Under the pieces are notes generated by a model, which saw nothing but the letters and a program-made list of their open reading frames with translations, did no database searches and was not told the DNA's origin. Of a DNA stretch of 64,000 bases, positions 15,807-25,354 are shown in pieces (position 1 is the stretch's first letter; each line of letters opens with the position of its first letter). Origin of the DNA: Neobacillus niacini NBRC 15566 (GTDB lineage: Bacteria > Bacillota > Bacilli > Bacillales > Cytobacillaceae); the NCBI RefSeq assembly GCF_001591505.1, contig NZ_BCVA01000006.1:124001-188000 (forward strand), given 5' to 3'. The position numbers and the translations under genes are program-made.

Positions 15807-17261
15807 ATGAGTACACAAATTCAAGTTAAAAATCCTAAAACGATGGCATTTATCTTAATGTTAGGTGCGTTTGCCGGGTTATTTGGGGAAACGGCATTAA
15901 ATATGGCATTATCAAATATTATGGAGCAATTTTCAGTTCCAGCTGCAACAGCACAGTGGCTTACAACAGGATACCTATTAGTTTTAGCGATTTTAGTTCC
16001 AATTTCAGCACTATTAATGAAATGGTTTACGACTAGACAATTAGTGATAGGGGGGTTAACGATTTCGCTGGTAGGCGCAATATTAGCTGCGTTAAATTTT
16101 AATTTTAGTATTCTATTACTAGGACGTGTTGTTCAAGCGGTTGGAACAGGTCTTTTATTACCGGTCATGCTGAGTGTAATGCTTCTTATTTTTCCCATTC
16201 AGAAACGCGGCATCGTTATGGGGCTTATGGGTCTCGTTATCACGTTAGCTCCTGCATTAGGACCAACACTTTCAGGTGTTATTATTAGTACGTTAAGCTG
16301 GCCATTTATTTTCTGGTTTAGCGCTATTGCGTATGTGTTATTGATCTTGGTTGCGATGGCGAAAATTGAGAATGTTTCCGAAATCACAAAACCTAAAATC
16401 GATGTTTCATCTATTTTATTATCAACGGTTGGTTTTGGCAGCTTGATTTTTGCATTGAGTTCGATGGCAGAAGAAGCTTTTACATCTCCAAGAGTTTTGG
16501 CACCGTTGCTAGCAGGGATTATCGCACTTCTATTATTTGGTATTCGTCAAAATAATATGGCGCAGCCTATGGTAAATTTACGTGTCTTTAAGTATCCAAT
16601 GTTTACATTAGGAACACTGACGATGTTCCTTGGTATTTTGATTATTTTATCAACGGGAATTTTATTACCTATGTATTTAAAAGGGGCATTATTATTTAGT
16701 GCTGCGATGGCTGGTTTAATTTTACTTCCTGGTAATGCCGTCAACTTTATTTTGTCACCGATTGTCGGAGCTCTTTTCGATAAAGTGGGAGCGCGACGTT
16801 TCACCATTTTTGGCTTTATCTTAGTCTTGATTGGGAATCTTGTTTTTCTTTCCACTCTTTCAAGCCAAACTCCTGCATGGCAAGTCGTAGTAGCATTTAT
16901 GATTTTATTCTTTGGGTTAACGATGGTCATGATGCCTGCCCAAACCAATGCAATGAATCAATTACCACGTGAATTATATGCAGATGGCTCAGCAGCGATG
17001 AATACATTGAATCAAGTAGCAGGAGCAGCTGGTACAGCGATCGCCATCACGGTATTTACAAGTGGACAAAACAGTTTTGTAATGGACTTTCCTAATGCCT
17101 CACAGCCAGAGATATTAGCTGCAGGGATTAAGTATGCTTTCTACTTTATTACAGGGATTTCTGTACTGGGACTAATTGGTTCATTCTTTGTAAAAAATCC
17201 AAGCCCGGTAACGGAGAAATCTCAGGCTGCTGTGAAAGTAACAGAACCTGTACGCAGTTAG
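15807..17261 (+). CDS. DHA2/EmrB-type multidrug MFS transporter
   Basis: A 484-residue proton-driven exporter with about 14 hydrophobic segments. The DHA2 signature is seen in LNMALSNIMEQFSVPAATAQW near the N-terminus, in LGRVVQAVGTGLLLPVMLSV and in GLVITLAPALGPTLSGV (motif C of antiporters). The family expels lincosamides, dyes and other cations, for example LmrB and MdtP in B. subtilis. AAAGGAG precedes the ATG. The gene lies behind a MarR operator, so export is probably induced by the regulator's ligand. Confidence 0.9.
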   Translation: MSTQIQVKNPKTMAFILMLGAFAGLFGETALNMALSNIMEQFSVPAATAQWLTTGYLLVLAILVPISALLMKWFTTRQLVIGGLTISLVGAILAALNFNFSILLLGRVVQAVGTGLLLPVMLSVMLLIFPIQKRGIVMGLMGLVITLAPALGPTLSGVIISTLSWPFIFWFSAIAYVLLILVAMAKIENVSEITKPKIDVSSILLSTVGFGSLIFALSSMAEEAFTSPRVLAPLLAGIIALLLFGIRQNNMAQPMVNLRVFKYPMFTLGTLTMFLGILIILSTGILLPMYLKGALLFSAAMAGLILLPGNAVNFILSPIVGALFDKVGARRFTIFGFILVLIGNLVFLSTLSSQTPAWQVVVAFMILFFGLTMVMMPAQTNAMNQLPRELYADGSAAMNTLNQVAGAAGTAIAITVFTSGQNSFVMDFPNASQPEILAAGIKYAFYFITGISVLGLIGSFFVKNPSPVTEKSQAAVKVTEPVRS

Positions 17262-17272
17262 GGAGGTTAAAA

Positions 17273-17313
17273 AAACCATTCGGAAAAGTTGCTTTTCGAA
17301 TGGTTTCTTTTTT
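17273..17313 (+). terminator. Terminator of the MFS gene
   Basis: AACCATTCG plus AAAAG pairs with CTTTTCGAATGGTT with a one-base bulge, followed by a T-rich tract. Confidence 0.8.
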
Positions 17314-17765
17314 TAGGAAGAGATGATCTTTTTTGAGATATTATGAATGATGTCTCCTCTGCTTAATACACCTATGACACGGCCAGCACCGTTTACCACA
17401 GGCAGTTTTTTGAAATGATGACGGGATAATAGGCGGACAGTTTTATCAAACTCTTCATCAGGTGATACGAAGAGAAGATTCCTTTTAGTCATAATATCTT
17501 TTACTTGTGTATCCAGCTTTTCTTGCAATACTTCTTCAATTTCTTCCGCCTCTATGATATAAACAAGACCAGCAATCCCAAGAGGTTTTGGAGCAAGGTA
17601 GCGTAAGACGTCTCCATCTGATACCATACCTACCAAATGATCTTTGTCATCAACAACTGGTACACCGCCAATTCGATTTGAATTGAGTATATCTAGTAAT
17701 TCCTTGATGGTATTCGAAGGTTTTACCGTAAAAACTTTTGTAATCATGATGTCTCTTACCTTCAT
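17313..17765 (-). CDS. Twin CBS-domain protein
   Basis: A 150-residue protein made of two CBS domains: KVRDIMITKVFTVKPSNTI to DGDVLRYL (about 1-65), and QVKDIMTKRNLLFVSPDEEF to GVLSRGDIIHNI (about 85-145). Tandem CBS pairs bind adenosine nucleotides. The insert between the motifs (IIEAEEIEEVLQEKL) is common in Bacillus stand-alone CBS proteins. The ATG at 17765 is selected by AGAGGG seven bases upstream. Partner unknown. Confidence 0.85.
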   Translation of the reverse strand: MKVRDIMITKVFTVKPSNTIKELLDILNSNRIGGVPVVDDKDHLVGMVSDGDVLRYLAPKPLGIAGLVYIIEAEEIEEVLQEKLDTQVKDIMTKRNLLFVSPDEEFDKTVRLLSRHHFKKLPVVNGAGRVIGVLSRGDIIHNISKKIISS

Positions 17766-17961
17766 TAGAAGTCCCTCTTTTCTGATTGCGATCGTATACA
17801 TTTATTTAACACTAGCTTAACACAAATAAAACACTGTTCTCTAATGAAGAAATGTGTCGATTTTACGTCCTCAGGTATGAGTTCTGATATAAAAAGGTTG
17901 AATTGTCAAGTATTACTATTTTTCTTTTTGAACAGTATAATCAGGAATGGGAGTTGAGGAA

Positions 17962-19122
17962 ATGAATTCTAAAGATATCGCAAATATTCGGAAGCAATTT
18001 AAGTTAAACAACAATCTCATGCAAATACGAGAGATACTAAATGTCTATGTTCAGAAAGAATCTGGTGAAATCTACCATTCCGTCATTTCACCCTTTGAAA
18101 TGCTAGACCAAGAGTCACAGGAATTATTTTTAATAAATTTCAAAAAGGTGTTAACCGGACAACTCGATGCAAAACTATTTGAACTAAAATTTAAACGGGA
18201 CGTGGAAGACAGTACCCAAATGATCCTCTTCGACGGTTTGCAGGCAGCAACTACCGATGATTGGATTGATCAAATGCACCAAATCGTTGCAAAGATGTTC
18301 GCTCATACGGTTTATGAATTTGATACAGTGGTAACGTTCATTCGTGGTGAGTATCGAAAAGCAACGAAGAAACGAGACCAAGAATCTGAAGAGGGCGGGG
18401 ATGATGAAGTTTATTCAAACGAGTTTATCCTTTGCAGTCTGAATAAAACGGATCAGCCAAAAAGAGCTTTGGTATTTGATTATGTGGAAAGAGAGTTTAG
18501 ATCGAGTAATGCTTTCGATCCAATCATTAATTTAGCTTCTCCGATGACAGGCTTTTTGTTCCCGGCTTTCAATGACAATGCTGCCGATGTGAACCATATT
18601 CTTTATTGTGCGGGTAAGGCCAATCAACCAGATGAGACATTTATGGAAGAGGTACTCAATTGTGAGGAAATCATTACAGCATTAGAAGAAAAGGACAGCT
18701 TCGAAATCATCCTTAATAAAGTAATCGGTGACAAAGTCGAATCACAGGTCATTTCGAATGTGTATGAGGAAATTGATCGGGTGGTCCAAGAGAGCAAAGA
18801 AAAAGAGGAAAGTGAAGCTCCGATGTTGGATTCCCGGGATATCGAACGAATTTTAACGGTCAGCGGTGTGGAAAATGTCGATACTGCCAAAGTGGAACAC
18901 GCTTTTAAGGCAATCTTGGACGATGAGAAACATGAACTTAAAGCAAGCAGTTTACTGCCTAAGACGATAAAAATTGAAACAAAGGTTGCAAATTTATCAC
19001 TAAGCCCGAAAGAACTAAAATATGTAAAATATATAATGTTCCAAGGAAAACGGTGCCTCATGCTGGAAATTGATGATGATGTAGTCGTAGAAGGATTCAC
19101 ATTAGAATCGGAAATCATGTAA
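17962..19122 (+). CDS. DUF4317 family protein
   Basis: A 386-residue cytoplasmic protein, recognised by its start MNSKDIANIRKQFKLNNN and by DSTQMILFDGLQ and DEVYSNEFILCSLNKT. DUF4317 occurs through the Firmicutes without known function. The C-terminal half (about 230-340) is highly charged and helical, with ESEAPMLDSRDIERILTVSGVENVDTAKVEHAF suggesting a nucleic-acid or protein interaction helix bundle. The ATG at 17962 is chosen because GGGAG lies seven bases upstream and the family starts there. Confidence 0.75.
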   Translation: MNSKDIANIRKQFKLNNNLMQIREILNVYVQKESGEIYHSVISPFEMLDQESQELFLINFKKVLTGQLDAKLFELKFKRDVEDSTQMILFDGLQAATTDDWIDQMHQIVAKMFAHTVYEFDTVVTFIRGEYRKATKKRDQESEEGGDDEVYSNEFILCSLNKTDQPKRALVFDYVEREFRSSNAFDPIINLASPMTGFLFPAFNDNAADVNHILYCAGKANQPDETFMEEVLNCEEIITALEEKDSFEIILNKVIGDKVESQVISNVYEEIDRVVQESKEKEESEAPMLDSRDIERILTVSGVENVDTAKVEHAFKAILDDEKHELKASSLLPKTIKIETKVANLSLSPKELKYVKYIMFQGKRCLMLEIDDDVVVEGFTLESEIM

Positions 19123-19138
19123 GTGTTTTGCGACAGGT

Positions 19139-19176
19139 AAGTTGGTTCTCTACTAATGGTAGGAACCAACTTTTTT
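19139..19176 (+). terminator. Terminator of the DUF4317 gene
   Basis: AAGTTGGTTC pairs perfectly with GAACCAACTT, followed by T-rich sequence. Confidence 0.85.
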
Positions 19177-19241
19177 GTTTTGACAATCTTCAACTTGTTA
19201 GCTTAGTTAGTGATTTGATATGATTTGTTTAGGTGATTAAG

Positions 19242-20441
19242 TTGGAAGAACTGATAAGGAAATGCTGGCAAATTAATAAGGCCTTTCAAATAGGTGTACA
19301 AGCAATAGATGAGGAATTGAAGACAATCATACATATTGCAGATGATAATGAACCTATTATGGTCGTTGAGGCCCAAAAAAGAATGCTAGTGGAAATGCAA
19401 AAAGAATTAAGACAGGCAAATAAAGATAGTTTTTGTTATCAAACGGATTCTTTTCAACTATCTTATTTGGCTGTACCTATAAACGAAGATAAACGGTATA
19501 AGGGGATGGTTGTGGTTGGACCCTTCTTGAATGAACGGGTCACTGACCATATAATCTGGAATGTAATAAAGGAAAATAATCTTGATAATAATTGGCTAAA
19601 ACCATTAGAAACCTATTATAAAACATTACCTTTATTAGCACACACCTACTTAGCAATAGGTGATTTGATCGTCAATGTAGTGATTAACCCACATGTTAAT
19701 GCACACATCATTGCATCTAATAACAGCGGCGAGCAATATCGTCTTGATGTCGAGCCTGAGGATTATGACCAAGGTGGAATTGAAATAAAACAAAGGTATG
19801 AGGCAGAAAAGAAACTATTGTACTACATCGAAATCGGCGATAAAGAAAATGCGATGAAAGCAATGCTTGATCATCATACAGGTGATTTTTTATATCGAGT
19901 GCCAGGGAACCCATTACGTGCAAGAAAAAATATTACCTTTTCAGGTAATACCATGTATAGGATCGCGGCTGGAAGAGGCGGTGTTGAACCACAATATTTG
20001 CACGCCATTTCGGAAAAATTCGCACTAAAGATTGAGTCAGCGGTGGCCATGTCTGAATTAAATACCATTGATGTCAGTATGATCGATGAATATTGTGAGG
20101 CGGTTAAACATTTCGCTATTTTAGGGTATAGTCCGGTTGTAAAAAAAGCGTTAATGTATATAAACCTTCATTTTAATGATTCGATAAATTTACAATACGT
20201 TGCAGATGAAATAGGATTTAATCGAACGTATCTCGCGAAAAAATTCAAGGCAGAAACGAATCTATCGGTGATTGATTATATCCAAAGAAAGCGAATCGAC
20301 GAAGCAAAATTTCTTATTGATCTTGGCCGGTTATCGACAACAGAAATTGGTTTGCAGGTCGGTTTTAGCAGTTATAATTATTTTTGTAAAATCTTTAAGG
20401 AAATAACAGGAATGACAGCTACGGAGTATAAACGCAGTTAA
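19242..20441 (+). CDS. AraC family transcriptional regulator
   Basis: A 399-residue regulator. The last 100 residues form two helix-turn-helix units: LQYVADEIGFNRTYLAKKFKAETNLSV and TTEIGLQVGFSSYNYFCKIFKEITGMTATEY. The N-terminal 280 residues are a sensor region I cannot name; it begins EELIRKCWQINKAF and contains an SYLAVPINE..GMVVVGPF block reminiscent of PocR/GAF-like small-molecule sensors. The TTG at 19242 is preferred since AGGTGA lies six bases upstream; the GTG at 19233 is part of that site. It lies 134 bases before a DUF3231 gene on the same strand, which may be a target. Confidence 0.75.
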   Translation: MEELIRKCWQINKAFQIGVQAIDEELKTIIHIADDNEPIMVVEAQKRMLVEMQKELRQANKDSFCYQTDSFQLSYLAVPINEDKRYKGMVVVGPFLNERVTDHIIWNVIKENNLDNNWLKPLETYYKTLPLLAHTYLAIGDLIVNVVINPHVNAHIIASNNSGEQYRLDVEPEDYDQGGIEIKQRYEAEKKLLYYIEIGDKENAMKAMLDHHTGDFLYRVPGNPLRARKNITFSGNTMYRIAAGRGGVEPQYLHAISEKFALKIESAVAMSELNTIDVSMIDEYCEAVKHFAILGYSPVVKKALMYINLHFNDSINLQYVADEIGFNRTYLAKKFKAETNLSVIDYIQRKRIDEAKFLIDLGRLSTTEIGLQVGFSSYNYFCKIFKEITGMTATEYKRS

Positions 20442-20575
20442 CAAATAGATAAGGTTTCTTTAAGTACAATTCTTCACAATTTAATTTCTCCATTGAACTG
20501 GTATAGCCTCACTCTAAAACCAAGAAGTCATATCTCTTCTGAAAATAGGGAAATATACTTATTGAGGTGAAAAAA

Positions 20576-21580
20576 TTGGATGCGGAAAAATTAAAATTAA
20601 CAGCTTCTGAACTTGGTTCTTTGTGGGGAGAGTATGTAAACGGAACATCGGTAGATGTAGTAAATAGATATATGTACTCTATTATTGAAGATGAAGCAAT
20701 AAAAAGAGTTTTTAATGATGCTCTTAAGACATTCGAAAAACAAAAGAGGCAAATTATTGCTTTTATTGAGAATGAAGGATTTCCTGTTCCAATTGGATTT
20801 AATGAATCCGACCTATTCTTAGGAAAACAGAGATTGTTTTCAGATGCATTCTGCCTGAATTATTTACATATTATGACATTACATGGATTGTTAGGGCATA
20901 CCACTGCATTCAGCATTTCTGTTAGAAAAGACTTAAGGGATTTTTACGATTCATGCGATAACGATGCGAAAAAGATGTATCACCAAACAATTGAGTTATT
21001 GCTTGATAAAGGACTTTTTCAGAGAGACCCATTATATTATGCCTATGAACACCCACAATTCATTTCAAGCTATGATTTTAAAGATGGATTTTTGGGGAAA
21101 GGGAGAACGCTTGCGGCTACTGAAATTATAAGTATTTCTATAAACCTGAAAAAAAGCATTTTGGCTAAAACCCTTTCTATTGCATTCAGCCAAGTGGCGG
21201 AATCCAATGAAGTAAAAAAATTTTTATCCCAATCGGAGAAGACTGCCGATGGACAAATAAAAGCATTAGCAAAAATACTCCAGGGAGATAACTTACCAGT
21301 TCCAAAATCATTGGAAACGGAAGTGACCATTTCAACGGACTCTCCATTTTCTGATAAGTTATTAATGTATCACATGGGATTTTTATTTCAAGCTGCACAA
21401 ACCTATCATGGGGCAGGTCTGGCAACAGCCATGCGTACAGATCTCGTGACCACTTATGAGGCAACTATTTTACAAAATCTTATGGTGACAAAAAATTGGT
21501 TTAAAGTAATGGTCAAAAATAAATGGTTAGAACAACCTCCGCTTGCACCCAATAGAATAGAAATTGCAAAACAAAAATAA
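20576..21580 (+). CDS. DUF3231 family protein, paralogue 1
   Basis: A 334-residue protein of two repeated four-helix units, each opening with a TASELGSLWGEYVNG-like helix and closing with a GAGLATAMRTDLVTTY-like helix; the same architecture appears at 26709-27704. DUF3231 is widespread in spore-forming bacilli with several copies per genome; its ferritin/hemerythrin-like helical bundle suggests metal or lipid binding but no function is established. The C-terminus ends in KWLEQPPLAPNR, the conserved family tail. Start: TTG at 20576 behind GAGGTGA (the GTG at 20567 lies within this site). Confidence 0.8.
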   Translation: MDAEKLKLTASELGSLWGEYVNGTSVDVVNRYMYSIIEDEAIKRVFNDALKTFEKQKRQIIAFIENEGFPVPIGFNESDLFLGKQRLFSDAFCLNYLHIMTLHGLLGHTTAFSISVRKDLRDFYDSCDNDAKKMYHQTIELLLDKGLFQRDPLYYAYEHPQFISSYDFKDGFLGKGRTLAATEIISISINLKKSILAKTLSIAFSQVAESNEVKKFLSQSEKTADGQIKALAKILQGDNLPVPKSLETEVTISTDSPFSDKLLMYHMGFLFQAAQTYHGAGLATAMRTDLVTTYEATILQNLMVTKNWFKVMVKNKWLEQPPLAPNRIEIAKQK

Positions 21581-21589
21581 CAAGAGAAT

Positions 21590-21622
21590 TGCCCTTCCAA
21601 ATTGGTCGGGCATTTATTTTTA
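21590..21622 (+). terminator. Terminator of DUF3231 paralogue 1
   Basis: TGCCC..CCAA pairs with TTGG..GGGCA with internal mismatches, followed by TTTATTTTT. Confidence 0.6.
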
Positions 21623-21666
21623 AAAAATCATTCTTTCACTAAACTGCCTCATAGAGTAAAAATTAT

Positions 21667-21695
21667 TTGATAGGATAGTTGCGATTTTATATAAA
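21667..21695 (+). promoter_or_regulatory. Promoter of the GH3 gene
   Basis: TTGATA (21667-21672), 17 bases, TATAAA (21690-21695) resembles a sigma-A promoter 80 bases before the GH3 start. Confidence 0.5.
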
Positions 21696-21777
21696 AGACA
21701 ACAATATTGGGTGTGGAAGCCTCGCCAAATTGCTAATATTAACTGTAGGGGATTAAACCAGTTTAGGAGGCATTACA

Positions 21778-23901
21778 TTGGGAAGTAATCATAAACAACC
21801 AAAATTAGAAGTTAGAGTAAAAAACATCATCGAGGTAGATGGGTTAAAATTTAAAGATTTAAATAATAGCGGGAAGCTAGAACCTTATAAGGACTGGCGT
21901 TTAAGTCCGAAAGAGCGGGCTGAGAACCTAGTCACATTGATGAATATCGATGAAAAGATTGGCATGATGCTGATTAATACGCGTAAAATGGGCCTTTCTC
22001 AAGAAGATAAGAGTAAGACTAGTCATGATGGAGTGCTTGATGAAGCAATCGTTGAAAAAGGTGAAAATATCTTTGCGGTTTCGAAAATTTATGGAACAAC
22101 ACACACCATTGAAAATATGCATTTACGTCACTTCATCCACAGAGACAATCATCGTCCGGCACAAATGGCAGAGTGGATCAATAAAATGAATGAAGTAGCA
22201 GAGGGAACTCGTCTTGGCATTCCGGTCTTAATCACTTCCAATTCACGAAATGAAAATGGTGAATCCATCTTTGGTATGAACGATGCAGTGGGGATTTTTT
22301 CAACATGGCCAGGAACGTTAGGGCTTGCTGCTGCAGCTATGGGAGATATCAAAAATGGCGGCGATGCTTCACTCATTAGTGAATTTGCTCAAATTGCACA
22401 TGATGAATGGGACGCTACAGGAATCAGAAAAGGGTATATGTATATGGCCGATACAGCGACAGACCCTAGATGGCAGCGTACATATGGTACATTTGGGGAA
22501 GACCCGGAATTTATTTCTGAAGTAATTGGCCGTATTATCGACGGATTCCAGGGAAAAGAGTTAGGGAAGAACAGTATTGCCATGACAACGAAGCATTTCC
22601 CAGGTGGTGGTGCAAGGGAAAATGGTTTTGATCCTCACTATGCAGAAGGAAAATGGAATCTATATCCAACACCAGGTAGTTTAGAAAAATATCATTTACC
22701 GCCATTTAGAGCAGCGGTTGAACATGGAACATCTTCCATCATGCCATATTATTCAATTCCAAGTATCAGTAAGAGTGTGGTTCAAGAATTCGAAGGAGAA
22801 GATATTCCATTCGAAGAGGTTGGTTTTACGTTCAATCACTACTTCTTACAACATATCCTTAGAGGAAAGCTTGGGTTTAAAGGCTATATCAATAGTGATA
22901 GCGGTATTACCAATAAAATGAGCTGGGGCGTTGAAGATAAAACAGAAGCGGAACGTTTTGCAAAAGCCATCAATGCCGGGACAGATATAGTTGCAGATAC
23001 CAATGATATTGAAAACCTTAAAATTGCAATCGAAAAAGGCTGGATTAGTGAAAAGCGTATCAACGAAGCGAATGTAAGACTTCTTACAGAAATGTTTACG
23101 TTAGGAATCTTTGATGATCGTACGTATGTATCTCCAGAGTATGCGACTGAAGTCGTTAGCACTCCAAAGCATTGGGAAGCGGCATACGAAGCGCACAAGA
23201 AATCTGTAACCGTTCTTAAAAATTCTAATATGACTTTACCTTTAAGTGCTGAAAAGCTCGCGAATAAGAAGGTTTATGTGGAAGTTTTCCATAAGGATCC
23301 AGAACTTGCAGCTACGTATACGGAACAGGCGAGGAAAGAATGCAAGGAACTTGCTACTTTTACGTTAACAGATAACCATGAAGATGCAGATGTAGCCATT
23401 TTATTCTTGCAGCCAAAGTCAGGATCTTATTTTAATGCGACACCTGGACTTTTAGAACTAGAATTATGCGAGAATAAAACGTTAAAAGCATTAGATGGCG
23501 CGGAATACCAAGAAACCACATTAAGTGGATTAGAGCATTTAAAAGCAGTTTGTGACAACATCCATGAGCGTGGTGGTAAGGTTGTCATCAGCGTGAATGT
23601 TACATTACCATGGATCATAGGAAATGCTGAACCTTTAGCTGATGCAGTTGTTGCTGGTTACGATACCTTCTTTAAGCCGCAATTTGAGGTAATCGCTGGT
23701 GAGTTCCAGCCAGTGGGTGTATTACCTATTACATTACCGGCAAGTGAAGAAGTGATTGCTGTCGATGAAAATGGGGATTGTGTATCGCCAAATGATGTAC
23801 CAGGCTACGATAAGGACAAGTATATGCCTGAAGGACTTTCTTATGCTTATAAAGACAGTGATGGTAATGTCTATAAGCTTGGACATGGTTTGAAATATTA
23901 A
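21778..23901 (+). CDS. Glycoside hydrolase family 3 enzyme
   Basis: A 707-residue cytoplasmic beta-glycosidase-like protein without signal peptide. The N-terminal TIM barrel contains ADTATDPRWQRTYGTFGEDPEF, AMTTKHFPGGGARENGFDPHY (with the conserved KH of GH3) and the nucleophile region GFKGYINSDSGITNKMSWGVED; a second alpha/beta domain follows from about residue 480 (AHKKSVTVLKNSNMTLPL). The nucleophile Asp is normally in SDW; here it is SDS, so substrate range may be unusual. Activity on beta-glucosides or beta-xylosides is the default for this group. TTG start with AGGAGG nine bases upstream. Monocistronic. Confidence 0.8.
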   Translation: MGSNHKQPKLEVRVKNIIEVDGLKFKDLNNSGKLEPYKDWRLSPKERAENLVTLMNIDEKIGMMLINTRKMGLSQEDKSKTSHDGVLDEAIVEKGENIFAVSKIYGTTHTIENMHLRHFIHRDNHRPAQMAEWINKMNEVAEGTRLGIPVLITSNSRNENGESIFGMNDAVGIFSTWPGTLGLAAAAMGDIKNGGDASLISEFAQIAHDEWDATGIRKGYMYMADTATDPRWQRTYGTFGEDPEFISEVIGRIIDGFQGKELGKNSIAMTTKHFPGGGARENGFDPHYAEGKWNLYPTPGSLEKYHLPPFRAAVEHGTSSIMPYYSIPSISKSVVQEFEGEDIPFEEVGFTFNHYFLQHILRGKLGFKGYINSDSGITNKMSWGVEDKTEAERFAKAINAGTDIVADTNDIENLKIAIEKGWISEKRINEANVRLLTEMFTLGIFDDRTYVSPEYATEVVSTPKHWEAAYEAHKKSVTVLKNSNMTLPLSAEKLANKKVYVEVFHKDPELAATYTEQARKECKELATFTLTDNHEDADVAILFLQPKSGSYFNATPGLLELELCENKTLKALDGAEYQETTLSGLEHLKAVCDNIHERGGKVVISVNVTLPWIIGNAEPLADAVVAGYDTFFKPQFEVIAGEFQPVGVLPITLPASEEVIAVDENGDCVSPNDVPGYDKDKYMPEGLSYAYKDSDGNVYKLGHGLKY

Positions 23902-23915
23902 TAAATTTATTTATT

Positions 23916-23947
23916 AAGCTAAGGTGATTTGCCTTAGCTTTTTTTAT
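23916..23947 (+). terminator. Terminator of the GH3 gene
   Basis: AAGCTAAGG pairs perfectly with CCTTAGCTT, followed by T7. Confidence 0.9.
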
Positions 23948-24047
23948 TCACAAATCTGTAATAAATGCCGAGAAAGGAAACTGGTAATATGGACTAACAA
24001 TCAGCTCATATATATAGGAGGGAGTGTATAGTTAAGGAGGGTCAGCT

Positions 24048-24836
24048 ATGGCAAATCCCATTGTTGCTCGGTCGTTAGACGAAATTAAATTTTGGTCAAG
24101 GATTATGAAAGAACATTCATTATTTTTAAGTCTTGGGTTCACGTTTGAACAGAAACAATTAATTGAAGAAGCCCAGCAGTTTATGGATTTATTCGAGAGG
24201 ATTGAGGAGAAGCTTTCTAGATTTACGGTAAATTCTGACTTACGTCAAGTTCAAGCTTTTAATACTGAGGTGTATCAGGCAGCAGCTTCGATTTATGCGT
24301 ATAAAAGGAAGGTCTTGGATTTAACGTTGCGTTGTCAAATTAGACACAACAATTTTCCTTTATTGATTGACCATATTAGCCGAGAGGCTGCCTATTTTGC
24401 GAATCGGTTAAAAGAATTGAATGAGGGAAAATTAGCCCCGACACCAGATACGGTTATACAAGAAAATGTATTTTTCTTAAAAATCATGGCGGACCACGCA
24501 AAGTTTATCGGGCATCTGTTAGATCCTTCAGAAAGAAAATTAGTAGATCAAGCGAGAGAGTTTAGTAATGATTTTGATAAATTGTTGTTTCAGGCAGTAG
24601 ATTTAGAATACATGCGGCCTCAATCGGAAACCAAACCATTGCTTGGTCAAATGTTAAACCAAAATAAAGTATCGGTTGCTTCATTAAGGGATTTCAAGAA
24701 AACAGCAAGAGACTTAATCGAAGAATGTCGGATTAAGAGCAATATACATCCTCTCTTAGCGGACCATACATTTAGGGAAGCTTCAAGATTCATAGAAATT
24801 ATAGAAATGTTTGAGGCAAGTCTAACTGGAACGTAA
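24048..24836 (+). CDS. DUF2935 protein (double hemerythrin-like bundle)
   Basis: A 262-residue, all-helical protein built of two related halves. Each half starts with an EIKFWSRIMKEHSLFL / ENVFFLKIMADHAKFI helix and ends with an HNNFPLLIDHISREAAYF / NIHPLLADHTFREASRF helix, so metal-ligand type residues (EH or DH, DH and E) recur in both. This matches DUF2935, which adopts a di-metal-binding fold in solved structures as I recall; physiological role unknown. AAGGAGG lies upstream. Both bundles look intact. Confidence 0.8.
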   Translation: MANPIVARSLDEIKFWSRIMKEHSLFLSLGFTFEQKQLIEEAQQFMDLFERIEEKLSRFTVNSDLRQVQAFNTEVYQAAASIYAYKRKVLDLTLRCQIRHNNFPLLIDHISREAAYFANRLKELNEGKLAPTPDTVIQENVFFLKIMADHAKFIGHLLDPSERKLVDQAREFSNDFDKLLFQAVDLEYMRPQSETKPLLGQMLNQNKVSVASLRDFKKTARDLIEECRIKSNIHPLLADHTFREASRFIEIIEMFEASLTGT

Positions 24837-24847
24837 ATAAACGAAAG

Positions 24848-24880
24848 ACCTTCCACCAAAATTGGCGGAAGGTTTGTTTT
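24848..24880 (+). terminator. Terminator of the DUF2935 gene
   Basis: ACCTTCC-a-CCAA pairs with TTGG-c-GGAAGGT and is followed by TTGTTTT. It also lies just beyond the end of the convergent GreA-like gene. Confidence 0.8.
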
Positions 24881-24886
24881 CATTCC

Positions 24887-25354
24887 TTAAGCCTCTTTTG
24901 TCTTTCGCTCAAAATCCAAAAGCTGGCCGACAAATGAAATTTCTTTAATGGTTACCAATAGTTCCCCGGTTGGAATTTTTATAGATACCTTGTCACCGAG
25001 GTTCTTAAAAAGCAGCTGCCTGCCTACTGGAGATAAAAAGGATATATAGCCTAAATCCGGATCTGACTGTTCTGGGTAACAAATTACATAATCCTCTGTT
25101 TCATCTTCCTCATCGTATAACACCGTAACCTTTGTCCCGATAAAAACCTTTGGAAAAAATGAAATAATTTCATTTCTTTTATTCGTTTTTAATAAGTCTT
25201 CAACTTCTAACACATATAAATTAAAAAAGTGTTTTAATCGTTCTTGTATAGGAGTGGAAGAAAGATAAAGGTTCGTTAATTCCTTGATATTATCGTCTAT
25301 ATAATTCAACTGTTGAACATAGTAATCCTTAGTTAGATGTAGACTATGGTTCAT
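24887..25354 (-). CDS. GreA/GreB C-terminal-type transcription factor
   Basis: A 155-residue protein with a helical N-terminal half and a GreA/GreB C-terminal FKBP-like domain (about 82-150): GTKVTVLYDEEDETEDYVICYPEQSDPDLGYISFLSPVGRQLLFKNLGDKVSIKIP. In GreA, this domain binds the RNA polymerase secondary-channel rim. The N-terminal helices are shorter than the GreA coiled coil and lack its acidic tip, so the protein may modulate polymerase without cleavage stimulation, like Rnk or Gfh factors. Its start codon overlaps an upstream 22-codon ORF with a much stronger ribosome binding site, so translation may be coupled. Confidence 0.75.
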   Translation of the reverse strand: MNHSLHLTKDYYVQQLNYIDDNIKELTNLYLSSTPIQERLKHFFNLYVLEVEDLLKTNKRNEIISFFPKVFIGTKVTVLYDEEDETEDYVICYPEQSDPDLGYISFLSPVGRQLLFKNLGDKVSIKIPTGELLVTIKEISFVGQLLDFERKTKEA

